A DNA stretch of 64,000 nucleotides, taken from positions 1-64,000 of the forward strand of contig NZ_JAJBQV010000008.1 of NCBI RefSeq assembly GCF_020539865.1. Reading direction: 5' to 3'. This document shows positions 55,013 to 63,385 of the stretch, one piece after another (position 1 is the stretch's first letter; each line of letters starts with the position of its first letter). The position numbers and the translations under genes were made by a program. The notes below the pieces were generated by a model. It searched no databases. It was not told the origin of the DNA and was given only the letters and a program-made list of their open reading frames with translations. The DNA comes from Megasphaera elsdenii. Lineage in GTDB: Bacteria; Bacillota; Negativicutes; Veillonellales; Megasphaeraceae.

Positions 55013-56644
55013 ATGCTGACGTTAAAAGGTAAAAGTGTCTTCTCCGGTATCAGCATCGGACCGCTGGCACTGTTCCATCGTAATACGATTTCTACGGCCG
55101 TACGGCCAATCGAAGACGTCGATGCCGAGATCGCGCGTTTCCAGAAAGCCCGCGAAGAAGCTATCGGCCAGCTCAAGGACTTGTATGTCAAGGCTGTAGA
55201 TAAAGTCGGTGAAGAACAAGCCGCTGTCTTTGAAGTCCATCAAATGATGCTTGATGACGATGACTATATCGAAGGTATTGAAACCAAGATTCGCGATGAA
55301 AAAATGAATGCTGAAGCCGCTGTCGACCAGACGGCTCAGGAATTTGCTGAAATGTTCCGTTCCATGGAAGATGCTTATATGCAGGCCCGCGCAGCTGATG
55401 TCCTCGACATCTCCCGCCGTGTAGAGCAGCAGCTCTGCGGCGGCCCGGGCATCGACTTCAGCAATTATGACCACGTTATCATCGCAGCTGATGATTTGGC
55501 TCCCAGCGAAACGTTACAGCTCGATACGGATAAGATTCTCGGCTTTGTTACGTCAGCAGGCAGCACGAACTCGCATACGGCCATCCTGGCCCGCACCCTG
55601 GGCATTGCTGCCGTCGTCAGCACGGGGACACAGCTCCATAACGACGTCGACAACATGACGGCCATCATCGATGGCACGACGGGTACGGTCTACATCAATC
55701 CAGATGAAGAAACCATGGCAGCTATGAAGAAGCAGCAGAAGGAAGAAGAACTTCGCGTTGCCGCCTTGGAACAGGTACGCGGTGTTCCGACGGTTACCCA
55801 AGATGGCAAGAAAATCAACCTCTATGCCAATATCGGGAATCCCGGCAATCTGCCGCAGGTCCTGGCCAACGATGCCGAAGGTATCGGCCTCTTCCGCAGT
55901 GAATTCCTGTATCTTGAAAGCAGTGACTATCCGACGGAAGACCAGCAGTTCGAAGCCTATAAACAGGCTGCCGAAGCTTTGCAGGGCAAGACCGTCGTCA
56001 TCCGCACGCTGGATATCGGTGCCGACAAGAAAGTCGACTACTTCCAGCTCGACCCGGAAGAAAATCCGGCCATGGGCATGCGGGCTATCCGCATCTGCCT
56101 GACCCGTGTCGACCTCTTTAAGACACAGCTCCGGGCTCTCCTGCGCGCTTCGGCTTATGGCAAGATTGCTATTATGTTCCCGATGATTATTTCCGTCTGG
56201 GAAGTACAGCGGTGCAAAGAAATCCTCAACGAAGTCCGTAAGGAATTGGATGAAAAAGGCATTTCCTACGATAAGGATATGGAAGTCGGCATCATGGTCG
56301 AAACGCCGGCTGCTGCCGTCATGAGCGAAGAACTGGCTAAGGAAGTCGACTTCTTCAGCATCGGTTCCAACGACTTGACCCAGTATACCCTGGCTATCGA
56401 CCGCCAGCAGACCAAGCTCGATGCCTTCTTCGATCCCCATCATCCGGCTGTCCTCAAGCTCATCCAGATGACTATCGAAAACGGCCATAAAGCTGGCATC
56501 TGGGTCGGCATCTGCGGCGAACTCGGTGCAGACCTGACACTGACTGAAACGTTCCTGCGCATGGGCGTAGACGAACTCTCCGTCAGCCCGCCGTCGGTCC
56601 TGCCGCTCCGTGAAAAAGTACGCTCTCTTGATTTGAGCAAATAA
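55013..56644 (+). CDS. ptsI: PTS enzyme I
   Basis: 543 residues (usual ~570). Phospho-His188 in TSAGSTNSHTAILARTLG, PEP-binding barrel with IGLFRSEFLYL, IRTLDIGADKKVDYF, GSNDLTQYTLAIDRQ and the active Cys in GICGELGADLTLTETFL. Starts the phosphate chain PEP-EI-HPr-EIIA. GAGGAG precedes the ATG, 20 bases after ptsH. Confidence 0.97.
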   Translation: MLTLKGKSVFSGISIGPLALFHRNTISTAVRPIEDVDAEIARFQKAREEAIGQLKDLYVKAVDKVGEEQAAVFEVHQMMLDDDDYIEGIETKIRDEKMNAEAAVDQTAQEFAEMFRSMEDAYMQARAADVLDISRRVEQQLCGGPGIDFSNYDHVIIAADDLAPSETLQLDTDKILGFVTSAGSTNSHTAILARTLGIAAVVSTGTQLHNDVDNMTAIIDGTTGTVYINPDEETMAAMKKQQKEEELRVAALEQVRGVPTVTQDGKKINLYANIGNPGNLPQVLANDAEGIGLFRSEFLYLESSDYPTEDQQFEAYKQAAEALQGKTVVIRTLDIGADKKVDYFQLDPEENPAMGMRAIRICLTRVDLFKTQLRALLRASAYGKIAIMFPMIISVWEVQRCKEILNEVRKELDEKGISYDKDMEVGIMVETPAAAVMSEELAKEVDFFSIGSNDLTQYTLAIDRQQTKLDAFFDPHHPAVLKLIQMTIENGHKAGIWVGICGELGADLTLTETFLRMGVDELSVSPPSVLPLREKVRSLDLSK

Positions 56645-56700
56645 TAAAAAAGGCGCTGTCGCATGAAGCTGTTTTGGCTTCGTGCGGCAGCGCTTTTTTT
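56645..56700. terminator. Bidirectional GCTGTC-type terminator
   Basis: GGCGCTGTCGCATGAAGC / GCTTCGTGCGGCAGCGC with A and T runs on the two sides, exactly between ptsI and the convergent binding-protein gene. Its stem equals the end sequence of the MITE-like repeat, as if a solo terminal repeat. Confidence 0.9.
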
Positions 56701-57514
56701 ATTTCAACACTTCGTCCGAGCTGGTTGGGAGATTCGGCATATCCGTGTTGAACCATTTCTTGTAGATTTTCTGGAATTCGCCCGATTCTTTCAATTTTGC
56801 CATGGCGTCGTTGACTTGTTTCAACAATTCTTTGTTGTCTTTGTTGATGGCAAAGGCCAGGTATTCCGGCTTCGTATCGGGGATATTGATGACATCGAAC
56901 TTTCCTTTGCCGTCCTGGGTCAGGAAGTAATCGGCAACCGGTTTGTCGAGGATAGCTGCCGGCGAGCCGCCGACCTGGAGTTCCATAATGGCTTCGGAGT
57001 TGTTATCGAACTGTTTAATTGTATAGCCCTGTTCTTCAGCGTATTTAGCCCCTGTCGTGCCGACTTGGACGGCAATCTGCTTGCCCTGCAAGTCGGCTAC
57101 AGAATGGACACCGCTGTTTTTCGGCGTTAAGATGACCAGTTTCGATTCGTAGAACGGAGCGGCAAAGGCGACTTTCTGAGCTCGTTCCTTGGTCACCGTC
57201 ATACCCGTAGCGGCGATATCCATGTCACCTTGCTGGATGATGGGTATGATACCGGAAAAAGCGATGTTGTTAAATTCGATGTCCCGGCCCATTTCTTTGG
57301 CTACGGCACGGATCAAATCCATTTCAAAACCCTTGTATTCCGACGATTCGTCGCTGTCTTTGAATTCAAAAGGAACGAACGTCGCATTGGTAGCGACGCG
57401 AAGCGGCTTCTTCATGTCGTTGGCGCTATCTTTCTTATCACTGCCGCAGCCGGCCAGCATGGACGCAGCTAAGACGCCCGTAAGCAAAGTAGCACCTAAT
57501 TTTTTCGTATTCAT
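56699..57514 (-). CDS. Polar amino-acid binding lipoprotein (orphan)
   Basis: 271 residues: lipoprotein signal (MLAGC, Cys23) and a family-3 solute-binding fold: LRVATNATFVPFEFKD, GFEMDLIRAVAKEMG, MDIAATGMTVTKERAQKVAFAAPFY (in part), LKESGEFQKIYKKWF. Binds glutamine, arginine or similar ligands for an ABC importer. No permease or ATPase gene lies beside it; it must serve a transporter elsewhere. GGAGGG ribosome site. Confidence 0.92.
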   Translation of the reverse strand: MNTKKLGATLLTGVLAASMLAGCGSDKKDSANDMKKPLRVATNATFVPFEFKDSDESSEYKGFEMDLIRAVAKEMGRDIEFNNIAFSGIIPIIQQGDMDIAATGMTVTKERAQKVAFAAPFYESKLVILTPKNSGVHSVADLQGKQIAVQVGTTGAKYAEEQGYTIKQFDNNSEAIMELQVGGSPAAILDKPVADYFLTQDGKGKFDVINIPDTKPEYLAFAINKDNKELLKQVNDAMAKLKESGEFQKIYKKWFNTDMPNLPTSSDEVLK

Positions 57515-57584
57515 ACAATTCCCTCCAGAAATTGAATAAAAATAAATTTATGCTTATTATTATACCTATTTTATAGGAAAAAGT

Positions 57585-57614
57585 AAAGGGCTTGTCGCTG
57601 GCGACAAGCCCTTT
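57585..57614. terminator. Terminator of the Na+/solute symporter gene
   Basis: Perfect stem AAAGGGCTTGTCGC / GCGACAAGCCCTTT with a TG loop; GCTTGTC variant of the common stem. Confidence 0.85.
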
Positions 57615-57635
57615 ACCGTGATTCGTAGTTTGTGG

Positions 57636-59042
57636 CTACTTCTTCAATTCTGGCATCTTGATAGGCGTCTTATCTACGAGGCGGACGATGAGGAGGGTGA
57701 TGATGCAAATAATCCATTCAAAGTAGATGACGTGAGGCAGGATGCGAATCTGCGGGCAAAGCTGCCAGGCGAAGAGGCCGATGATGCCGACGAAGGTTGT
57801 CCAGAAAGCCGTGTTCTTGCGGCACAGGGTCGGGCAGAACATGGTGCACAAGAAGACTAACGTGAAAGCCGTTGTCAGGCTCAGTCCGATAAGCATGATT
57901 TTAACGATACCGACGGCATTGAAGGCCAGCCACAAGGTACCCGCACCGATAATGAGGATAATCAGGCGGTTGGCTTTGACATAGCTTCCTTCCGAAATAT
58001 CCGGCTTGATAAAACGTTTAAAAATGTCCTGAGAGATGAGTGTACCGGCGCCGAGGAGAATCGTGCAGGCCGTCGATACATCGGCTGCCCAGAGGGCAGC
58101 CAGGGTCATACCAGACGAAAAAGGGTCGAGGCTCATGATGATCTGAGGCAAGGCCATAGTCGGATTGATGCCCGGGAACTGGGCTTTGGCGGCCAGGCCG
58201 AGAATAGCCGATAAGAAACCGACCGGGAAGATAAGCACGCCGCCGAGGATAAAGCCTTTACGGGCGGCACTGGCGTTCTTAGCGCCGCAGGCAATCTGAA
58301 CCGGTCCTTGAGCCGTAATGGCCTGAGTCGTCATGACGATGATCCAGCCCATGAGGACGGCGAAAGACAGGCCGCCCATGGGGGAGAACCAGTTGAAGTC
58401 TGCTGCCGGCAGGGCGGCATTGATACCGCTAATGCCACCATCTCGGAGCAGGATACGGACGAGAGAGTAAAGGATGCCGAGATAAATGACAGTGACGCTG
58501 AGGATATTGGATAAACCGGAGGACCAGAGACCGCCAATGGCCGTGATGCCGATGAAGACGACGGCACTGGTAATCATGCCGGCGTGCATGGAGAAAATAT
58601 CTGGCATGAGGGCGTGTAAAATAGAACCGCCGGCGACATACTGCAAGGACGTGATGCAGATCATAATCAGGGACAAGCCGATGACGCTGATGATGCGGGC
58701 TTTTTTGTCGTAGCTCCGTTCAAAGAGTTCTGGAATGGTTGTGCAGTTCAAGGAACGATATTTGCCGGCCGCAACAAAGCCCATAACGATGGCGCCGATG
58801 GCCCAGGCTGCATTGTACCAGCCCGCAGCCAGACCGATTTTCGTCGCACTTTCGGCGACGCCGACTGTCGAAGCTGCGCCGACAGCCATGCCAGTGATGC
58901 TGACGGCGACCAGGCCTGTAGAAAACTGACGGCCTGCAAATAGATATTGTGTTGGGTTCTGACTGGCCCGGTGTTTGACGTAGAAAGAAATGGCAAATAA
59001 TAAAATGATGTATAAGATGACAATACATAATTGAATCGACAT
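57636..59042 (-). CDS. Sodium:solute symporter (SSS family)
   Basis: 468 residues from ATG 59042 after AGGAGGATAG. About 13 segments of the LeuT fold. Family-typical stretches: AGRQFSTGLVAVSITGMAVGAASTVGVAE (in part), ALWAADVSTACTILLGAGTLISQDIFKRF (in part; the SSS sodium-site Ser/Thr region) and the early GWYNAAWAIGAIVMGF. Relatives carry proline, pantothenate, acetate or other monocarboxylates. Given the pantothenate genes next door a PanF-like role is conceivable, but they are divergent and the motif match is not specific. Confidence 0.85.
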   Translation of the reverse strand: MSIQLCIVILYIILLFAISFYVKHRASQNPTQYLFAGRQFSTGLVAVSITGMAVGAASTVGVAESATKIGLAAGWYNAAWAIGAIVMGFVAAGKYRSLNCTTIPELFERSYDKKARIISVIGLSLIMICITSLQYVAGGSILHALMPDIFSMHAGMITSAVVFIGITAIGGLWSSGLSNILSVTVIYLGILYSLVRILLRDGGISGINAALPAADFNWFSPMGGLSFAVLMGWIIVMTTQAITAQGPVQIACGAKNASAARKGFILGGVLIFPVGFLSAILGLAAKAQFPGINPTMALPQIIMSLDPFSSGMTLAALWAADVSTACTILLGAGTLISQDIFKRFIKPDISEGSYVKANRLIILIIGAGTLWLAFNAVGIVKIMLIGLSLTTAFTLVFLCTMFCPTLCRKNTAFWTTFVGIIGLFAWQLCPQIRILPHVIYFEWIICIITLLIVRLVDKTPIKMPELKK

Positions 59043-59170
59043 TTTCTCTCTATCCTCCTTTAACTTATAAAATTTAATAATTGCAACGCTAGTTCCCGCT
59101 AAAGGAACGCGATACACCACAATTTAAAGACATTATAGGATAAAATAAAGAAAAATACAAGGAGAGACCG

Positions 59171-59199
59171 TTGCATCGAGTTCCTAAATATGGTATGAT
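59171..59199 (+). promoter_or_regulatory. Promoter of the BASS transporter-panC unit
   Basis: TTGCAT, 17 bases, TATGAT. Start point expected near 59206. Confidence 0.7.
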
Positions 59200-59205
59200 A
59201 CGGCC

Positions 59206-59397
59206 GAGGCAAAAGATAGCATCACCTGGTGTGAGTTATACTTTTTTCTGATATTTCGCAAGATGGTTTTGTCATCTGCTTGGATCTGATTCAGACCGAG
59301 ACAGAAAGGATTAGGTGGGATTGTTACAGATTTCACCTGCACTATGGATTTTTGTCGCTTAGACACCTTTCGGTCTGTGCCGGAAGGTGTTTTTTTG
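59206..59397 (+). promoter_or_regulatory. Structured leader with terminator (riboswitch/attenuator candidate)
   Basis: About 190 untranslated bases ending in terminator ACACCTTTCGG / CCGGAAGGTGT plus seven T (59363-59397), 24 bases before the ribosome site. Upstream hairpins: TCACCTGGTGTGA (59222-59234), GGATCTGATTCAGACC (59282-59297) and AGGTG..CACCT (about 59312-59337). CAGACCGA (about 59292-59299) is complementary to TCGGTCTG in the terminator's 5' arm and loop, so a competing antiterminator is possible. No known class was recognised with confidence; the 'pan' motif linked to pantothenate genes is the first to compare. It occupies most of the 392-base gap 59043-59434. Confidence 0.6.
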
Positions 59398-59434
59398 TTC
59401 TTTTGCCCCAGATTCCAATAGGGAGGTTTTTTGG

Positions 59435-60409
59435 TTGAAAAAGTGTTGTGATTTTCTGGTAAACAACATGGCCATTTTCGTCGTCCTCATCGGCATCGTC
59501 GGCGCTGTATGGCCGCAGACCCTACAGTGGGTCAAGCCTTATGTCGGCTGGCTACTGGGGATTGTCATGTTCGGTATGGGCATGACCTTGACCGTCCAAG
59601 ATTTCAAGACGGTCTTCAAACGGCCGTGGGAAGTCCTTATCGGCGTCGTCGCCCAGTTCGTCATCATGCCTTTCGTGGCCTGGGCCTTGGCCCGTCTCTT
59701 TGCCTTACCGCCGGAACTGGCTATTGGTGTCATCCTCGTCGGGACCTGCCCGGGCGGGACGGCGTCAAATGTCATTTCCTACCTGGCTAAAGGCGATGTA
59801 GCCCTGTCCGTGTCGATGACCATGTCGACGACGCTCTTGGCGCCCATTGTGACGCCGACGCTGACCTGGTTCTTGGCAGGCGCCTGGATTCATGTTTCTT
59901 TCGTATCCATGATGATTTCTATTGCGGAAATGGTCCTGGTACCGGTCCTTCTCGGTCTGGCAGTCCATCATTTCTTCGCTCGTGGTGTTGAAAAGGTCTT
60001 GCCGGCTATGCCTATCATTTCGGTAGTCACTATCATCATCCTCGTCGGCTGTGTCGTATCCCTTAGCGCATCGCGCCTGTTCGATGTCGGTCTGCTTATG
60101 GCGGCTATCGTCATCTTGCACAACGTCTTTGGCCTGGCTTTGGGTTACGGTATGGCCAAATTGTTCCGTCTCGATTCGCGTAAATCCCGGACGGTAGCCA
60201 TCGAAGTGGGGATGCAGAATTCTGGTATGGCTGCCTCCTTGGCTGTCTTATATTTCAACCCGGCAGCGGCGATTCCTGGTGCTATCTTCAGCGTATGGCA
60301 TAATATTTCCGGGTCCATTATTGCCAACTTCTTCTCGCGCCGCGATGAAAAAGCCGAAGAAAAGGCACGGGCCCTGTCTGTTGATAAATCGAGTGTTCCT
60401 ACTCATTAA
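59435..60409 (+). CDS. panS: BASS-family transporter, probable ketopantoate/pantoate transporter
   Basis: 324 residues from TTG 59435, after GGGAGG. About ten segments; bile acid:sodium symporter features GIVMFGMGMTLTVQDFKTV, LVGTCPGGTASNVISYLAKGD and VEVGMQNSGMAASLA. Salmonella PanS is a BASS protein that imports ketopantoate. The next gene, 27 bases on, is panC, and both lie behind one structured leader. The specific substrate is inferred from that context; other organic anions remain possible. Confidence 0.8.
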   Translation: MKKCCDFLVNNMAIFVVLIGIVGAVWPQTLQWVKPYVGWLLGIVMFGMGMTLTVQDFKTVFKRPWEVLIGVVAQFVIMPFVAWALARLFALPPELAIGVILVGTCPGGTASNVISYLAKGDVALSVSMTMSTTLLAPIVTPTLTWFLAGAWIHVSFVSMMISIAEMVLVPVLLGLAVHHFFARGVEKVLPAMPIISVVTIIILVGCVVSLSASRLFDVGLLMAAIVILHNVFGLALGYGMAKLFRLDSRKSRTVAIEVGMQNSGMAASLAVLYFNPAAAIPGAIFSVWHNISGSIIANFFSRRDEKAEEKARALSVDKSSVPTH

Positions 60410-60436
60410 TTTATATTCCAAAGGAGTCTTAATATC

Positions 60437-61282
60437 ATGAAAATTTTCCGTACTGTCAAAGAAATGCAGGCATTTGCTAGTGAACAGAAAAAAGCTGGTA
60501 AGATTATCGGTTTGGTCCCGACCATGGGTGCTCTCCACGAAGGTCATCTGACCTTGATGCGGGCGGCTAAAGCCAAATGCGACGTCGTCATCGCTTCGGT
60601 CTTCGTCAACCCGACCCAGTTCGGCCCGAACGAAGATTATGACGCTTATCCGCGCCGTTTTGATGAAGACTGCCGGAAGTTGGAAAGCGTCGGTGTCGAT
60701 GCCGTCTTCCATCCGGAACCGTCGGAAATGTATCCGGAAGGTTATTGCACGTATGTCAACGTCGACGGCGACATTACCCATAAACTCTGCGGGGCTCAGC
60801 GTCCTATCCATTTCCGCGGCGTCGCTACGGTCGTTACGAAATTGATGAACATCACTCGCGCCGATGAAGCCTTCTTTGGCCAGAAAGATGCTCAGCAGGT
60901 CGTCGTTGTCCGCCGTTTTGTCAGCGACCTCAACATCCCGGTCCACATCAATATGGTCCCCATCGTCCGTGAAGAAAGCGGTCTGGCCCGGAGCTCGCGA
61001 AATGCTTACCTTTCGCCGGAAGAAAAACAGGCAGCCCTGGTTTTGTCCCGTAGTCTGCGCAAAGCTAAGGCAGCTTATGAAGGCGGCGAAAAAGACGTAG
61101 AAACGCTGAAATCCATCGTTACCAAGGAAATCCAGGCTGAACCGATGGCTTCTATCGATTACGTCGACCTTTTCTCTTTCCCAGCTTTGAAACCGATCCA
61201 GACTGTCGATCAGGAAAGCCTCTTGGCCATTGCCGTCCGCATCGGCAAGACGCGCCTCATCGATAATGTCATCTTAGGCTAA
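60437..61282 (+). CDS. panC: Pantothenate synthetase
   Basis: 281 residues. Joins pantoate and beta-alanine with ATP. HIGH-type motif in VPTMGALHEGHLTLMR, FVNPTQFGPNEDYDAYPR, FGQKDAQQVVVVRRF, and the KMSKS-equivalent loop ARSSRNAYLSPEEK. AAAGGAG precedes the ATG. panB and panD are not nearby, consistent with a strain that imports or otherwise obtains pantoate. Confidence 0.97.
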   Translation: MKIFRTVKEMQAFASEQKKAGKIIGLVPTMGALHEGHLTLMRAAKAKCDVVIASVFVNPTQFGPNEDYDAYPRRFDEDCRKLESVGVDAVFHPEPSEMYPEGYCTYVNVDGDITHKLCGAQRPIHFRGVATVVTKLMNITRADEAFFGQKDAQQVVVVRRFVSDLNIPVHINMVPIVREESGLARSSRNAYLSPEEKQAALVLSRSLRKAKAAYEGGEKDVETLKSIVTKEIQAEPMASIDYVDLFSFPALKPIQTVDQESLLAIAVRIGKTRLIDNVILG

Positions 61283-61289
61283 GGGAATC

Positions 61290-61343
61290 TTCACATTTTC
61301 TTCACATTTCCTCCACATCTTTTTCGCACGTCTCTGGTATAGT
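61290..61343 (+). promoter_or_regulatory. Promoter with four 11-bp-spaced response-regulator half-sites
   Basis: TTCACA (61290), TTCACA (61301), TCCACA (61312) and TTCGCA (61323) sit on an exact 11-base register. A -10 box TATAGT lies at 61338-61343, with the last half-site in the -35 position. Direct 11-base repeats overlapping the -35 are the known binding layout for OmpR/PhoB-type activators. Such a regulator is encoded 1.3 kb downstream. Confidence 0.65.
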
Positions 61344-61381
61344 AAAAGCATAAACAGAGGGGTACTACAAAGGAGGTTTTC

Positions 61382-61681
61382 ATGATGAAGAAAAAAATCT
61401 TAGCCGGATTGGCGACACTCATCGTAATTGCCGGTTTTTCCGCCTTTGCAGCCACACCAGCTGCTTCAGAAGGTTCATCGTCAGGGACTTACGGCTCAGG
61501 TTATACGTGTTATGACAACAGTAACGGGTATTGCCGGGGACCACGGGCCTGCTATGATGACTACGATAACTGCTATACTGGAAATGGTTATTGCCAGGGA
61601 CCGCGCCGCGGCTGCCGGGCCGATGGCCAGCGCGGCTGTCAGGGCCGTCAAGATTGCCCTGCCTATAGCGAACAACAGTAA
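61382..61681 (+). CDS. Small Cys-rich exported protein
   Basis: 99 residues after AAAGGAGG. Signal peptide (about 1-23, ending AFAA), a Ser/Gly linker and a mature part with eight cysteines and many Tyr/Asp. It has an internal duplication, NGYCRGPRAC and NGYCQGPRRGC. No family recognised. Exported Cys-rich proteins of this size often bind metals or form disulfide scaffolds. First gene behind the half-site promoter; the Met/His-rich membrane gene follows 28 bases later. Confidence 0.7.
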   Translation: MMKKKILAGLATLIVIAGFSAFAATPAASEGSSSGTYGSGYTCYDNSNGYCRGPRACYDDYDNCYTGNGYCQGPRRGCRADGQRGCQGRQDCPAYSEQQ

Positions 61682-61709
61682 GCCGTTCTAATCAAAGGGG
61701 GAAAACAAT

Positions 61710-62279
61710 ATGGTAATGACTCACTACATGGAACTCTTATCGCTCCATGAACCTTGGTTCTTGATTTTCTTCATGCTCGTACCGATGGTATTGGCTGAAA
61801 CGATTTTAGCGTCTGGTGCTTTTTCCTTGCTCTACAAGGACAGCCGCAGTGAAAAATGGGACAGCCTGAGCCACGTCTGCGGACTCATCTTAGGCGTCTT
61901 CTTCATTGTAGCTACGGTATACATCGTCACATCCTATGTCCCGACTATCCAGTGGCGCGGCCCGATTGATTATATTTCTATTTGGGCTTATGTCTTAGGC
62001 GTTATCCCAGCCGTCCTCATCCTCTTGCAGGAATTGGGTATTATCTTTAAGAGCTCCGATTCGACGGCAAAGATCAAGAAACACATCGTCCTTATGATTC
62101 TCTTCGTCCTGTTCACGCATTTAGCCATGGTCTTCGGCATGGCTGACCCGCAGCTCGCAGGCTATGTCCCGCCGAAACAGAACATGCAGATGAATGGCAA
62201 TATGCCCATGGACCACAGTCAGATGAATCATGACCAGATGAATAACAACAAGGGTCAGATGGACCACAGTAAGATGTAG
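61710..62279 (+). CDS. Four-helix membrane protein with Met/His-rich tail
   Basis: 189 residues after AAAGGGGG. Four hydrophobic segments (about 15-40, 52-75, 88-110, 122-145; e.g. WFLIFFMLVPMVLAETILASGAF in part) and a soluble C-terminal tail of ~36 residues. The tail contains eight Met and three His in MxM, MNxNMPMDHS, MDHSKM spacings. Such tails bind Cu(I)/Ag(I) in known copper proteins. No catalytic family recognised; it could be a metal-binding or transport accessory. Probably co-transcribed with the Cys-rich gene. Confidence 0.65.
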   Translation: MVMTHYMELLSLHEPWFLIFFMLVPMVLAETILASGAFSLLYKDSRSEKWDSLSHVCGLILGVFFIVATVYIVTSYVPTIQWRGPIDYISIWAYVLGVIPAVLILLQELGIIFKSSDSTAKIKKHIVLMILFVLFTHLAMVFGMADPQLAGYVPPKQNMQMNGNMPMDHSQMNHDQMNNNKGQMDHSKM

Positions 62280-62280
62280 T

Positions 62281-62420
62281 TTCGTGGCTCGTGCTTCGTG
62301 GTTCATGTCTCGTGCCTTCGTAGGGGCTTGCACGTGGTAAGCCCGTTACAGGTTATGTTGGAATTTCTTAATTAGTTTTTTGAGAGAATTGTACACATCC
62401 CGGAGCGGGTGTCCCTACAG
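62281..62420. repeat. Heptad repeat plus CCACGTG-type palindromes, copy 5
   Basis: 62281-62315 holds five 7-base units (TTCGTGG, CTCGTGC, TTCGTGG, TTCATGT, CTCGTGC). Then GTAGGGGCTTGCACGTGG with GCCCGTTACAG (62320-62351), and a second arm GTACACATCCCGGAGCGGGT..CCCTACAG (62391-62420). Same organisation as the paired copy at 29445-29522, more diverged. Confidence 0.6.
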
Positions 62421-62456
62421 AAAAAGGCGCTGTCTTTATGCGACAGCGCCTTTTTT
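62421..62456 (+). terminator. GCTGTC-type terminator
   Basis: AAAAAGGCGCTGTC / GACAGCGCCTTTTTT. Separates the two-gene metal-type unit from the regulator genes. A TATAAT (62462-62467) follows at once and may start the regulator transcript. Confidence 0.85.
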
Positions 62457-62490
62457 CATGCTATAATTAAGGCAAAAAGGGGTGAACACG

Positions 62491-62667
62491 ATGAATTTAG
62501 CGCAGCCGATTTTAGAGGGAATCATCGCTTTGGCTAAACAGTACGATATTCAAAAGGTCATTCTTTTTGGCTCCCGTACCCGTGGCGATAACTGGGAGCG
62601 CAGTGATATTGATTTGGCTGTCTGCGGTGGAAATATCACGCAGTTTTATGAAAAATATGAGAATTGA
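62491..62667 (+). pseudogene. Truncated MNT-type nucleotidyltransferase
   Basis: 58 residues from ATG 62491 behind AAGGGGTG. Contains the polymerase-beta-like core KVILFGSRTRGDNWERSDIDLAVCGG (in part; GS and DxD motifs) but stops after about half the ~100-residue family length. No HEPN partner follows, though MNT-HEPN pairs are common toxin-antitoxin modules. The 3' part appears replaced by the response-regulator start region. Probably a remnant, though a short product with the active site could still be made. Confidence 0.65.
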
Positions 62668-62677
62668 GGTGGATTTT

Positions 62678-63385
62678 TTGCGAACGAATTCAATTTTAAT
62701 CGTCGATGATGATGAAAAACTTTGTGCTTTGTTAAAATCTTATTTTGAGCAGGAACAGTTCATCGTCTATATTGCTCACGATGGCATGACAGCATTGCAT
62801 ACGCTGCGCAACCAGAAACCGCAGATTATGCTCCTCGATTTGATGATGCCCGGCATGGATGGCTTCGAGGTCTGCCGCCGTATCCGCCAGTTCAGCGATA
62901 TTCCTATTATCTTCTTGTCAGCCAAGGACGATGAAACGGACCGCCTAGTCGGCCTCAATATGGGCGGCGACGATTATGTGACTAAGCCTTTTCACGTCAA
63001 AGAAGTCATTGCCCGTGTCTACAGCCTGCTGCGGCGGACTCGCGGCGAAGTACTGCAGCAGACGACGTCGTATACCATACGGGATTTGACCATCGACAAG
63101 GAAAAATTTACTGTCTTGAAAGGAAATCAGCCTGTACCCCTGACGCCGACGGAATTCAATCTCCTCGAAGTCCTGGCTTCGGCTCCGGACCGGGTGTTCA
63201 GCCGCATGCAGCTCATGGATAAAGTGCAGGGTGGCTATGGCTTTAAGGGTTATGAACGGACCATCGACACGCATATCCACAATTTGCGTAAAAAACTAGA
63301 ATCTGACCCGGCTCATCCGACGTATATCCTGACGGTATGTGGCATTGGTTATAAATTCGATGGAGGTCCTCATGAAGAAAGCTGA
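62678..63385 (+). CDS. OmpR-family response regulator
   Basis: 235 residues from TTG 62678, five bases after GAGGTGG. Receiver domain with acidic pair D10/D11, phospho-Asp54 in MLLDLMMPGMDG, Ser81 and Lys103 (TKPF). C-terminal winged helix (about 135-230: LTPTEFNLLEVLASAPDRVFSR, YERTIDTHIHNLRKKLESD). Such regulators bind 10-11-base direct repeats. It overlaps the kinase gene by 14 bases and is the obvious candidate to read the half-sites before the Cys-rich gene. Confidence 0.95.
   Translation: MRTNSILIVDDDEKLCALLKSYFEQEQFIVYIAHDGMTALHTLRNQKPQIMLLDLMMPGMDGFEVCRRIRQFSDIPIIFLSAKDDETDRLVGLNMGGDDYVTKPFHVKEVIARVYSLLRRTRGEVLQQTTSYTIRDLTIDKEKFTVLKGNQPVPLTPTEFNLLEVLASAPDRVFSRMQLMDKVQGGYGFKGYERTIDTHIHNLRKKLESDPAHPTYILTVCGIGYKFDGGPHEES

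Noticed and set aside
57636..59042. Confident PanF (pantothenate symporter) assignment from proximity to panC
   Set aside because: The gene is divergent with its own terminator and the visible motifs are general to the SSS family.
59206..59397. T-box or TPP riboswitch before panS
   Set aside because: No AGGGUGG-type T-box, no specifier loop, and no CUGAGA/thi-box pattern.
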